A stretch of 24,019 nucleotides of DNA from a virus. The translations under genes were made by a program, and so were the position numbers. Below, in pieces: positions 6,797-14,383 of this stretch (within the stretch, counting starts at the first letter, position 1; every line of letters begins with the position of its first letter). The notes beneath the pieces are model-generated. The model was given only the letters and a program-made list of their open reading frames with translations, searched no databases and had not been told where the DNA came from. The stretch is from positions 1 through 24,019 of IMG/VR virus record IMGVR_UViG_3300007734_000499, one strand, 5' to 3'.

Positions 6797-6973
6797 ATGA
6801 AATACATTTCGGCCAAGAAGAAGAAACTAGAGAAGATACGCGGCATGATCCAACTAGAGATCCGAGGCGGCAAGTGCGACCGCCAAGACGTTGACGACCT
6901 CATCGAATTCCTGAGGATAACATTGACACCTTATGATGAGCGTCTACCAGTCGAAGATTCGAGCATCAACTAA
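6797..6973 (+). CDS. 58-residue basic protein of unknown function
   Basis: ATG 6797 follows AGGAG with a 12-base gap, and the frame ends at TAA 6971-6973, directly abutting the next ATG. The product begins MKYISAKKKKLEKIRG, then LEIRGGKCDRQDVDDLIEFLR. A basic N-terminal helix followed by an acidic helix suggests a small helical protein, perhaps DNA- or protein-binding. No family is recognised. It heads a two-gene unit transcribed opposite to the flanking nuclease. Confidence 0.55.
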   Translation: MKYISAKKKKLEKIRGMIQLEIRGGKCDRQDVDDLIEFLRITLTPYDERLPVEDSSIN

Positions 6974-7543
6974 ATGAACGCCGGACAGAGCTGGGCGGCT
7001 GCCTATAAACCTGGAGAACTCGTCGTCGTGATGAAACCGTTTATGGGAGAACTGAGCCGCATCGGTCTCGGTCTGCTTACACGCTGTGACATACCACCTG
7101 CAGGCGGCCTTCAAATTCCGGTCGTCGAGGTCCTCATATTCGGTAAGATAATAAAATGCTCACTCGGAGAGATACGACATATGACACCAAAAGAAATCAA
7201 ACAGGGCGAGCTCGGCGCCGGCATAAATGAAAAGTTGCTAGATTACGAAGCGCTGAATAGAGAAGATGAAGAGACTATAAGGAATGTGCCAAGAGTAGGA
7301 GAGCTCGCACTTGGTAATGAGTCACACACTGATGATCTTCAGAATCCTGTATTGGTAGTAGATATCAAGAATGCCAGCGTCGTGGTAGATGATGAGAGTC
7401 AGACATTCTATGTAGACAACCATCACGGCATCACATGGTTCGACGAACTCCCAGACGATATTCCCATGGCTCAAATCATATTCAACGGTGCTCTGTTCTG
7501 GCTCCCACTGAATTGGCTCACTCGAATCCCGTCAGCGTCGTAA
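6974..7543 (+). CDS. 189-residue protein of unknown function, beta-rich
   Basis: ATG 6974 abuts the preceding TAA with no gap. The protein appears bipartite. Residues 13-68 (KPGELVVVMKPFMGE ... EVLIFGKIIKCSLGEIRHM) and 124-187 (NPVLVVDIKNASVVVDD ... IIFNGALFWLPLNWLTRI) each look like a small beta barrel joined by an acidic helical linker. The PGELVVVMK opening resembles the VGDMVVMRD of the 4939 gene. No enzyme motif is visible. Frequent GTC, CTC and CGA codons differ from the lysis genes, hinting at a separate origin. It converges on the 7646 gene, with a 13-base palindrome TGATGACTCATCA (7621-7633) between them. Confidence 0.6.
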   Translation: MNAGQSWAAAYKPGELVVVMKPFMGELSRIGLGLLTRCDIPPAGGLQIPVVEVLIFGKIIKCSLGEIRHMTPKEIKQGELGAGINEKLLDYEALNREDEETIRNVPRVGELALGNESHTDDLQNPVLVVDIKNASVVVDDESQTFYVDNHHGITWFDELPDDIPMAQIIFNGALFWLPLNWLTRIPSAS

Positions 7544-7645
7544 TCCCCCAGTTCGAGTCACTCTCGCTGCTCAATAATTACGAATAATTTGCTGTCGAAT
7601 TGCCATGTTGACGAGACTCATGATGACTCATCAATCAGCAAAAAG

Positions 7646-7888
7646 TTAGGCAGCGAGCGACAGCGACCACATTGCACGGATAATTTCTCTGGCGTCTCTC
7701 GAAAGATGTCGCGGGACTCCGTCAACGAGAACACTGAAACCTCCGAGATACACACCGTAGATACGTTTTTCATTGTACATTATGTCAACGAGAGTCCCGC
7801 TGCCCAGCTCACGTATACGGCCGAGTTCATCAACAGTCTCTAGCAACGTTGGCATATCGACGATTGTTTGCAGATTGATTGTTGTCAT
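7646..7888 (-). CDS. 80-residue protein of unknown function
   Basis: The product starts MTTINLQTIVDMPTLLETVDE (helical), then has a beta-rich half (SGTLVDIMYNEKRIYGVYLGGFSVLVDG) and a basic helix (RHLSRDAREIIRAMW). An open frame on the plus strand covers the same bases, but its composition is less protein-like. It lies five bases after the stop of the 7894 gene and is probably translated with it. The central beta stretch resembles the C-terminal half of that neighbour (SGSLIQVDSGPIIVILES). Function unknown. Confidence 0.6.
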   Translation of the reverse strand: MTTINLQTIVDMPTLLETVDELGRIRELGSGTLVDIMYNEKRIYGVYLGGFSVLVDGVPRHLSRDAREIIRAMWSLSLAA

Positions 7889-7893
7889 GATGT

Positions 7894-8217
7894 TCAGAGA
7901 TTCGATAGACAGCTGATAATGTGAGCCGGTTCAGTGTAGACTCGTCCATCAAAGAGCCAGCCGGATTCGAGTATCACAATGATTGGACCGCTGTCAACCT
8001 GGATGAGACTACCAGACTCGCCACCAAGAACTTCGCGCCAACCAGATTCGATGCCGGTAATCCGCCCCCTCAGCACTTCAGCAATCCGTCCATCGGCATC
8101 ATCAACTTCAGAGTCTTCAACGTCCTGAAGCTCTTGGTCCAGTTCCCAGATATCCATTAGGTCTGTTTCGAAATCGTAGTCTGCAGTGTTGAGAGTTTTC
8201 ATGTTGCTGGCGTCCAT
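7894..8217 (-). CDS. 107-residue acidic protein of unknown function
   Basis: I chose ATG 8217 over the in-frame ATG 8226. The AAGGA at 8227-8231 (minus strand) is nine bases from the former and would touch the latter. The product has a very acidic first half (YDFETDLMDIWELDQELQDVEDSE) and a beta-rich second half (SGSLIQVDSGPIIVILESGWLFDG). Strong negative charge is typical of DNA-mimic or inhibitor proteins of phages, but that is speculation. It starts the minus-strand pair, reading away from the terminase genes. Confidence 0.6.
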   Translation of the reverse strand: MDASNMKTLNTADYDFETDLMDIWELDQELQDVEDSEVDDADGRIAEVLRGRITGIESGWREVLGGESGSLIQVDSGPIIVILESGWLFDGRVYTEPAHIISCLSNL

Positions 8218-8280
8218 GTGATCCATTCCTTGATGTTCTAAATATACATCTCGGTTGCACTTTGTATCAACGATGTCAAA

Positions 8281-8425
8281 ATAGTTGTAAATAGTTGTGG
8301 ATAGAGTTATGAATAGGCGGCAGTTATGAATAGGTTATGGGCAAGGTGATATGAACATGTTATGGGCAACTTATGAATAGGCCGACGGCTTGAACAAAAT
8401 GTGACGGCTGAATAGAATAAATGCA
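8281..8425. repeat. cluster of short direct repeats with a DnaA-box-like site
   Basis: TTATGAATAGG occurs three times (starts 8307, 8324, 8371) and GTTATGGGCAA twice (8334, 8359). ATAGTTGT occurs twice (8281, 8291) and GACGGCT twice (8384, 8403). TTATG words start at 8307, 8324, 8335, 8360 and 8371. TGTGGATAG at 8296-8304 matches eight of nine bases of the reverse DnaA box TGTGGATAA. The cluster fills the divergent gap between the minus-strand 8217 gene and the small terminase gene. Iterons of a replication origin, a terminase pac site, or operator repeats are all possible. Confidence 0.65.
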
Positions 8426-8434
8426 TATGAAGGA

Positions 8435-8451
8435 TATACTTACTACTGGAG
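8435..8451 (+). promoter_or_regulatory. TATACTTACTAC motif and ribosome binding site of the packaging operon
   Basis: TATACTTACTAC at 8435-8446 is identical to 6767-6778. It is followed by GGAG (8448-8451), seven bases before ATG 8459. No matching -35 box is visible at the usual spacing, so it may depend on a phage or accessory factor, or be only a leader motif. Confidence 0.4.
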
Positions 8452-8458
8452 AATAGAC

Positions 8459-8746
8459 ATGCCACAGTATGATAAGCAACGGACGCCTGAAGAAGAAGAA
8501 CGCTGGACACGATTCAGGGCTGCAAGAGCAAGTATCCGTAAGCGCGATGCCGCTGGTCTCATATGGTGCCTGTTGGACCTATACATGGAAGACTTGGCTG
8601 AAGGAAAGAAAAGTGATGTGACACAGAAGACCTTTGACAAGTGTCTCGATGTTGTTGGTAGTGCTGGCCGCAAACAGATAGGCGCAACAGATGAAGGTCC
8701 TGGTGTAGATGCAGTTGCCGCTTGGCTTGGTGAGCACGCCAATTGA
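8459..8746 (+). CDS. putative terminase small subunit
   Basis: This 95-residue, mostly helical, charged protein starts at ATG 8459 behind GGAG. It begins MPQYDKQRTPEEEERWTRFR and contains LIWCLLDLYMEDLAEGKKS. The immediate upstream position and overlap (the TGA lies within the large terminase start) support a small terminase, which binds the packaging site and hands DNA to the motor. It is short for this role and shows no obvious helix-turn-helix, so the call rests on position. The repeat cluster just upstream would suit a binding site. Confidence 0.5.
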   Translation: MPQYDKQRTPEEEERWTRFRAARASIRKRDAAGLIWCLLDLYMEDLAEGKKSDVTQKTFDKCLDVVGSAGRKQIGATDEGPGVDAVAAWLGEHAN

Positions 8747-10233
8747 AAGGTGATACTCTTAAGTCAGTCATGGATGATCCGCTGCAGTTTATCAGTCGCC
8801 TAACAGTGGTTGATAAGCGCGGTCGTCCTGTCAAGCTGAAGCCGAGAGCTGAGCAGATAGCCATCATTGAAGCGCTTCATGCAGGTGATGATGTCCTTGT
8901 CCTCAAGCCACGGCAGATTGGCAGCACCACAGTTGTCGCAGCTTACTTCTTCTGGCGGTGGTATACATCGAAAGGACCTGAGACCTATGTCATCCTCAGC
9001 CATAAGCTTGCATCATCACGGCACATCTTAGATATCCATAAGAGATTCTATAAGTCTCTGCCGGCTGGTCTTCAGCGACCACTGGTAGATGACAACAGCA
9101 TTACGCTTACTCTTGCCGACACTGGATCTAAGTTGATGGCAGTCTCAGCTGAAGGCAAGGGCGGTCTACGCAGTTTCACAGCAACAGCACTGCATATCAG
9201 CGAGTTTGCTTTCTCACCAGATGCAGATGAACTCAAAGCAACAGCTATCTCAGCACTGAATGGTGGTCAACTCTGTATTGAGTCAACAGCTAATCACTGG
9301 GGAGATGCACTGCACAGAGAGATTGGTCTATGGGAGAGCGGCGAGGTAGACTGGAACTTCTTATTCTTTCCATGGACAGACCATACCGAGTACAGTGAGA
9401 CACCACCTGCCGACTGGGAACATGACACTGAGGCAGACATGAGCCCTGGTCAACAGTACTGGATGACACGGATGATAGGCAAGCTGGGAGAGACCAAGTT
9501 CAGACGTGAGTATCCGCTGACAGTCGATGATGCCTATGCTCAGACAGACGGTGCTTGGATAGACCTTAGTCAACTACAAGATCTGACAGTGATGAAGACT
9601 GATGAAGAAGGCGAAGCGCTGACCAAGGTAGATCCCTCAGACGCTTATGCTATTGGTGTTGACTGCGGAGCTGGCACTGGCGGTGATGCATCAACAATCG
9701 CTGTTGTCAGTGGTAAGACTGGTCAGCTGGTAGAGACACGCCGCAGCAGAACAACATCACCGCAGGAATGGGCAATCATTGTTGCACAGTGCTCAGCGAA
9801 ATGGAATGGGGCCAAGGTCCTTGTCGAGTCCAACGGCACATATGGTGGTATCATCATCACTGAATTGAAGTACATGGGCACCAAGCTGTGGAAAGACAGC
9901 GACGGCAAAGACTGGATTACCAATGCATCGACCAAGCCGCTGATGTTGAACACTCTCAAAGAGCGTATCCTTGATGGGCAGATCCAACACCTTGATGATG
10001 TCACATATAAAGAGCTTCGTTCTTTCCAAGTCGATGATCGCGGCTTGCCCTACTGCCCACGCAACGGTGGCATGGCCCACCACGGTGACAGTGTCATTGC
10101 CCTTGCATTAGCTATTCAGTGTAGCGGCAAAATAAAAGTAGACAATCGTCCACATCTGCCTCAGTGGATTCGTGACCGCAAGATTCAGCTTGCATTTCGT
10201 AAGGGCAACGGCTCTGAACACAGAAGATATTGA
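8743..10233 (+). CDS. terL: terminase large subunit
   Basis: This 496-residue packaging motor has the two-domain layout of large terminases. The ATPase part has a Walker A-like KPRQIGSTT at 55-63 and a Walker B-type ALHISEF at 149-155, which supplies the catalytic Glu. The RNase H-fold nuclease part has acidic residues in AIGVDCGAG (Asp307), VLVESNG (Glu361) and HHGDSV (Asp448). The start is TTG 8743, overlapping the small-subunit stop (TTGA). The first ATG at 8770 would shorten it by nine residues and is possible. It would cut concatemeric DNA and pump it through the portal encoded next. Confidence 0.92.
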   Translation: MKGDTLKSVMDDPLQFISRLTVVDKRGRPVKLKPRAEQIAIIEALHAGDDVLVLKPRQIGSTTVVAAYFFWRWYTSKGPETYVILSHKLASSRHILDIHKRFYKSLPAGLQRPLVDDNSITLTLADTGSKLMAVSAEGKGGLRSFTATALHISEFAFSPDADELKATAISALNGGQLCIESTANHWGDALHREIGLWESGEVDWNFLFFPWTDHTEYSETPPADWEHDTEADMSPGQQYWMTRMIGKLGETKFRREYPLTVDDAYAQTDGAWIDLSQLQDLTVMKTDEEGEALTKVDPSDAYAIGVDCGAGTGGDASTIAVVSGKTGQLVETRRSRTTSPQEWAIIVAQCSAKWNGAKVLVESNGTYGGIIITELKYMGTKLWKDSDGKDWITNASTKPLMLNTLKERILDGQIQHLDDVTYKELRSFQVDDRGLPYCPRNGGMAHHGDSVIALALAIQCSGKIKVDNRPHLPQWIRDRKIQLAFRKGNGSEHRRY

Positions 10234-10297
10234 CAAGGACAAAAATAAATGTGCAAAAATAATTTGAGTGGTATATATAATCGTAGGATGATCATCA

Positions 10298-12343
10298 ATG
10301 GCTAGATCAGAAGCCGATCGCATACGCTTCGTGCGTGCAGCACTCCAGAATCATACGTCATATTGGGACAATCAACGTCCTACTATGCGCAAATACAAGA
10401 ACGTCTACATGACGCAGTTTTACCGTGATGTCGACATTGTCGCTGACACTAGCATTCGTGTAGAAACTGCTGATGCCTACGCTGCAGTCGAATCTCTGAT
10501 GGGATCGCTCTTCACCAAGTATCCAGGTGTCGAAATTGGCGATGATATCACTGGCAAGGGCGATGCTCAGGTCGTTAAAGAACTGTCCAACAACTTCCTT
10601 AAGTCTTCACGTCAGCAAATTGAAAATGCTGCTCGTATGGCCCTCATCTACACAAGCTCTTTCCTGAAGTTGGCACCACGTGAGAGCAACACTGTCCTTG
10701 GCAGGATTGCCCTCCGGGCTATTCCTCCTTGGCAAGTCATTCTTGACAGAGATGCTGCTGCCTGGGAAGATGCTCGCTTCATTGGTCATGTCTATTACAT
10801 CTCAGTCGATGAGGCAAATGAAAAGTTTGGCTACAAGAAATGGCACGGTGTGGCTCAGAAGGATTACTTCACAGACTTTGAACGCAATACTGACCGTAGT
10901 TACAAGTCTTATGGCGACACTAGCGGTGGTGACCTTCCTAATGAGTATCTGTATATTGAAATTGTGGAAATGTACGACTTCCTTAATGACGAACTCCTCT
11001 TCTGGACCTCACAATGGAAGAACGGGGAAGAACTCCTAAGCAAAGACAAGATTCCTGTCACCACTTACGATAATCGTCCCCTCAGCAACATCGTCCCATT
11101 CTACTTTAGCCGCACACCTGACCGTCCAATGGAAGGTTACAGCACACTGGGCCGAGTTTATGATCAATGTTTCGAAAAGAATATCCTCAGGACATTCTGG
11201 GCCAATGCCGTTCGCCGTGATAGCCGCCAGTACATCTACAAGGAAGGCGCCTTTGATGAGGATGCCCTTGCCAAGATCACAAGCGGTGTTGACGGTGCCA
11301 TGGTGCCCACAGATAGTGATGATCCGCTCAACACTCTGATCTCCCAGGTCCCAGTTTCTCCTATCTCCAGCAATCATGCCCAGTATCTCCAGTATATTGA
11401 GGCAGACATCCAACGTGGTGCAATGACTGCTGGCTTTACACGTGGTGAGGCAAGCAAAGCAACGGCAACTGAAGTCACAGTCCTTGCCCAATACACTGCT
11501 TCTGAACTTGGTAAGATGGCCCGTGACCGCGATGGAACAATTGAAGCAGCAACTGCTCTTTACGTCCGCATGCTCATTCCTCTTGTCGATGATAGCGAAA
11601 AGACTGTCATTGTCACTCCTTCAGGTGCTAAAATCGTTACGATTGCCGCCCTTGATGCCGACTGGACTGTCTATGCTATTGACGGTGGATCGACTCCAAT
11701 GACTGATGCACTTCGCAAGAATCAAATTATGCAACTCCTTCCGAGTCTCGTCCAACTTGGCGTTCCTCCCTTGGCAATCAAGGAAGAAGTCATTCGCCTC
11801 TTCGGTCTACCTGAGACTTTCACCAAAGAACTTCCAGCTCCTGAAGAACCTATTGCAACCGAAGCCGCACCGGCAGGACCTGAAGCCGTAACACCTACTG
11901 ATTGGTGGCGTATGAAAGATGCTTGCCCGAAATGTGGAGGAGACAAAGACACGCGTTCTAAAGTATGTAAAGAATGTCGAAAACTTGGTGGATGGAAATG
12001 CAAAAAGCATAAGCCACATGGCATGCATCCAAACTCTATTCGACGTGGTCCTCAAACTCCTGAACATATTGAGAAGCGTTGTCAATCACTTGGATATCGT
12101 GAACGAGATGTTAGATATCCAATTCATCTTAACTCTCAAGAAAAACGAGCAAAACAACTTTGGGCAAAACTTGTAAAAGCACGTGATCAAAGTTGTAGAA
12201 TGTGTGGAAGTGGTGATAGATTACATGCTCACCATATACTTAGTCATAGCAAACATCCGGAGCTATCATTGATTCTGAATAACGGAGTAACTCTTTGCCA
12301 CCAGTGCCATTGGGATGAACATCGTCTCAATGGCACGTTGTGA
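10298..12343 (+). CDS. portal protein fused in frame to an HNH endonuclease
   Basis: This 681-residue frame starts at ATG 10298 behind AGGA and follows TATATATAATC (10272-10282). Residues 1 to about 535 read as a podovirus-type portal (head-tail connector): MARSEADRIRFVRAALQ at the start, a mixed alpha/beta body, RGEASKATATEVTVLAQY helices, and a Pro/Ala/Glu-rich end (EEPIATEAAPAGPEA). The portal would form the dodecameric DNA gate. No stop codon follows. At residue 539 the frame runs into a zinc-finger and HNH endonuclease module, described separately. The fusion is visible in the sequence. Whether the phage makes a fusion, or starts the HNH part internally, cannot be told here. Confidence 0.85.
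   Translation: MARSEADRIRFVRAALQNHTSYWDNQRPTMRKYKNVYMTQFYRDVDIVADTSIRVETADAYAAVESLMGSLFTKYPGVEIGDDITGKGDAQVVKELSNNFLKSSRQQIENAARMALIYTSSFLKLAPRESNTVLGRIALRAIPPWQVILDRDAAAWEDARFIGHVYYISVDEANEKFGYKKWHGVAQKDYFTDFERNTDRSYKSYGDTSGGDLPNEYLYIEIVEMYDFLNDELLFWTSQWKNGEELLSKDKIPVTTYDNRPLSNIVPFYFSRTPDRPMEGYSTLGRVYDQCFEKNILRTFWANAVRRDSRQYIYKEGAFDEDALAKITSGVDGAMVPTDSDDPLNTLISQVPVSPISSNHAQYLQYIEADIQRGAMTAGFTRGEASKATATEVTVLAQYTASELGKMARDRDGTIEAATALYVRMLIPLVDDSEKTVIVTPSGAKIVTIAALDADWTVYAIDGGSTPMTDALRKNQIMQLLPSLVQLGVPPLAIKEEVIRLFGLPETFTKELPAPEEPIATEAAPAGPEAVTPTDWWRMKDACPKCGGDKDTRSKVCKECRKLGGWKCKKHKPHGMHPNSIRRGPQTPEHIEKRCQSLGYRERDVRYPIHLNSQEKRAKQLWAKLVKARDQSCRMCGSGDRLHAHHILSHSKHPELSLILNNGVTLCHQCHWDEHRLNGTL
11912..12343 (+). 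mobile_element. HNH homing endonuclease module at the portal 3' end
   Basis: From in-frame ATG 11912 this 143-residue module has a zinc-finger start (CPKCGG, CKECRK, CKKHKPHGMH), a basic middle and a classical HNH domain. The HNH part includes CRMCG (C633, C636), AHHI (H645, H646), LNNG (N661, N662) and CHQCHWDEH (C667, C670, H671, H675). All key residues appear intact. It is more AT-rich than the portal before it and the gene after it. No good Shine-Dalgarno precedes ATG 11912. It fills the portal/zinc-ribbon junction, with its stop overlapping the next start. Insertion by homing is the likely origin. Confidence 0.82.
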
Positions 12344-12813
12344 GGTGTATCTCGCCAATATACGAATTCTGCTGTGAAGAGCATGGTCGCTTTGATGACC
12401 TTGTCCCAATGGGCCAAATGACGCATGCCTGCCCACAGTGCTCACAGCAATCTGTCAAACTTGTTTCAATGCCTGCCAAGACTGCCACACTCTGGAATAG
12501 TCGTTGGAATGAGGGGCTTGCCTCCACTGGCTTCCACTCTTATTCAGTTGGTGGACAAGTCTGTGACAAGCGCCAGGAAGAAGAGATTATGAAGAAGCGC
12601 GGATTCATCAATGAGAAAGATCTCGGTGGTGATTCATGGCACAGTTCCAAATCTCAGGCCATCATAGATGACAAAAATAAACTAGAAGCTGATGCTGCTC
12701 GTTATCGTACCAATCTGAAGAAGTTTGATGGTGACAAAGTCAAAGCAGTTGAAGAAACATTTCCCGCAAAACAGATGCTAGAAGAAGCAGCTATTCACGA
12801 TGCAACAACTTAA
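12340..12813 (+). CDS. FmdB-type zinc-ribbon protein
   Basis: From GTG 12340 the product is 157 residues. Its start contains SPIYEFCCEEHGRF and later HACPQCSQQ, so Cys12/His15 and Cys31/Cys34 form a probable zinc ribbon. This resembles the FmdB regulator family, which normally begins Met-Pro-Ile-Tyr-Glu. Here that Met position reads Ser (TCG), and a GTG four codons upstream, overlapping the HNH stop, is the only near start. The rest is charged and helical (IIDDKNKLEADAARYRTNLKKF). Such zinc-ribbon proteins occur beside portal genes in phages; their job in virion assembly or regulation is not established. The start may have been altered by the HNH insertion. Confidence 0.7.
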   Translation: MRCISPIYEFCCEEHGRFDDLVPMGQMTHACPQCSQQSVKLVSMPAKTATLWNSRWNEGLASTGFHSYSVGGQVCDKRQEEEIMKKRGFINEKDLGGDSWHSSKSQAIIDDKNKLEADAARYRTNLKKFDGDKVKAVEETFPAKQMLEEAAIHDATT

Positions 12814-12823
12814 GGATAAACAA

Positions 12824-13360
12824 ATGGATGACGTAACTAAAATCGATCTCGAGTCAATGGGCAAAGAAGTCCAGCAACGCCAAGGCGAAGTTGAAGACAA
12901 AGAGGACATGCTCTATGCCCAGGCTTCTCCAAAAGGCAAGTTCTCTGGCAAGTCGCTCAATGCACTCGTCCAGTCTGTCAATCGTCTGACACCACTCTTT
13001 GGAATCAAGGATGCTTATCCTTCTTTCAGCGGCTCGATGATGACTGAACTGCCTTCCGAGTTTGTCCGTCTCCTGTCCATGTTCAAGGCTGCTATCTCTG
13101 ATGCAGTTGACCAAGGAATCCTGCCTGAGGATGCAATGATCGACCTCTCTGTTATCACTGACGACAACGGCATTCAGGCTCTTGCAGGTCGCATTGGTAT
13201 GGCCGCCAAGAGTGGTGGCTTCAAGCGCTTCCTGAATCAGAAGACTGCTGGTCCCAAAGGTGGACCAATGGAAGAAGAGCCCTCTCCTGGTGAGACTGAG
13301 GACACCAAAGCTGATATGAGTGAAGACAAGACCGAAGACCTTTTTGCGAGCAGGATGTAA
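12824..13360 (+). CDS. 178-residue head-region protein of unknown function
   Basis: I chose ATG 12824 because AAGGA (12812-12816) lies seven bases before it; the in-frame ATG 12800 lacks such a site and overlaps the previous gene. The protein has a helical charged start (VTKIDLESMGKEVQQRQGEVEDKED), a central region with helices (LNALVQSVNRLTPLFG, EFVRLLSMFKAAISDAV), and a Pro/Glu/Asp-rich tail (EEEPSPGETEDTKAD). Lying between portal and scaffold genes, it may be a head-assembly or scaffold-associated factor, but no family signature is visible. Confidence 0.6.
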   Translation: MDDVTKIDLESMGKEVQQRQGEVEDKEDMLYAQASPKGKFSGKSLNALVQSVNRLTPLFGIKDAYPSFSGSMMTELPSEFVRLLSMFKAAISDAVDQGILPEDAMIDLSVITDDNGIQALAGRIGMAAKSGGFKRFLNQKTAGPKGGPMEEEPSPGETEDTKADMSEDKTEDLFASRM

Positions 13361-13366
13361 TAACAG

Positions 13367-14212
13367 ATGAACGATCTTTCAACAGCCACGCCTACACTAC
13401 AGGCACCTGTTACCAGTGTCTCTCCAGATGCTTCTAACCGCGGTGCCATAGTAACTAATAGACAAGAACCAGAAGCACTCCAGAATGCATCTCGTGATGA
13501 CGAAGACATATCTTTAGATGAACTGATCAATGCAGACTTTGGTGATGATCAAGTAATGAAAGGAAGCCACAAAGGCTTGCCTGATTACAAGAAAGTCCTT
13601 GAACACATTCCTGAGAATGGTCGCAAACTCATTCAGAACTTACGCAACTCTTATGGTCAGAAGACTGCAGAGATTGCTGATCTTCGCCGGCAGGTTGAAG
13701 CAGAACGTGCTGAAGTCATGCGTGAACGTGAGCTCCTGTCCAATGGTCGATTTGCACAAGAAGTCCGGGCGCAAGCCGAGGCTCCTCTTCAGCATGATGC
13801 ATGGTCAGATGAAGGTCTCCAAGAGCGCATCAACAAGCAAGCCGCTGAACAAATGGCCAAGATGCTTGCTCCCCTTCAGCAAGACCTTGAGAGTCAACGT
13901 CGTCAAGTCTCGCTTACCTCATTCAAGACCACACATCCAGACTTGACAAGCGATGAGATGAGACTGCCAATTGCAAAGATGCTGATTGAACGTCCTGAAC
14001 TTAAACTCGAAGATGCTTATTACTTGGTCAAGGGCCAACAGGCGTCGACAGCAGCAGGTCAGGCGCAGATCGCAGCAGCGAATGCTCGTCAGGCAGCCAA
14101 AGACACACTAATGAAAACAAGCACCGGCAACGCAGTACGTAATGGTGAGACTCCCAAGTTTAAAGATGCTTGGACAGCTTATCAGTATCATAAAGCCAAC
14201 GGTTCTAAATGA
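13367..14212 (+). CDS. capsid scaffolding protein
   Basis: This 281-residue protein directly precedes the major capsid gene. It has an acidic, disordered start (EDISLDELINADFGDD), long helical and coiled-coil stretches (AEIADLRRQVEAERAEVMRERELL and EQMAKMLAPLQQDLESQRRQ), and a Gln/Ala-rich then basic C-terminus, ending AWTAYQYHKANGSK. This composition and gene order are typical of phage scaffolds, which guide prohead assembly and are then removed. The basic C-terminal end may contact the capsid protein. Confidence 0.8.
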   Translation: MNDLSTATPTLQAPVTSVSPDASNRGAIVTNRQEPEALQNASRDDEDISLDELINADFGDDQVMKGSHKGLPDYKKVLEHIPENGRKLIQNLRNSYGQKTAEIADLRRQVEAERAEVMRERELLSNGRFAQEVRAQAEAPLQHDAWSDEGLQERINKQAAEQMAKMLAPLQQDLESQRRQVSLTSFKTTHPDLTSDEMRLPIAKMLIERPELKLEDAYYLVKGQQASTAAGQAQIAAANARQAAKDTLMKTSTGNAVRNGETPKFKDAWTAYQYHKANGSK

Positions 14213-14383
14213 GCGATATATATATCTATTGGGCAATGTCTCCCGCCAGTGAAAAGAGAACGGCAACGTCACCTCCAACACATCTGTGGAACACGGACCG
14301 GAAACGGCAATCGAGAACAGTTAGAGCTGACGGGCAATTCTGCTACTTCAGCATCAGTAATACAGAACTAAAGGACTAAAACA
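14213..14383 (+). promoter_or_regulatory. leader of the capsid operon with repeated GGCAA words
   Basis: This 171-base gap holds the AT palindrome GATATATATATC (14215-14226), just after the scaffold stop, as a possible promoter -10 region. Four GGCAA-centred words follow: TTGGGCAA 14229, AACGGCAA 14259, AACGGCAA 14303 and ACGGGCAA 14330. The capsid ribosome binding site (AAAGGA, 14370-14375) ends the gap. No open frame of note is present. A strong promoter or mRNA-stabilising leader for the capsid gene is likely. Confidence 0.45.

Noticed and set aside
7589-7843. 84-codon plus-strand frame opposite the 7646 gene
   Set aside because: Composition is less protein-like (scattered charged and polar residues, no strand or helix pattern), and the minus-strand frame has coherent structure and coupling with its neighbour.
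11700-12360. Intein or intron interrupting the portal gene
   Set aside because: No intein N-terminal Cys/Ser block or C-terminal His-Asn, and no portal continuation after the HNH module; the downstream gene is in another frame and has its own zinc-ribbon signature.
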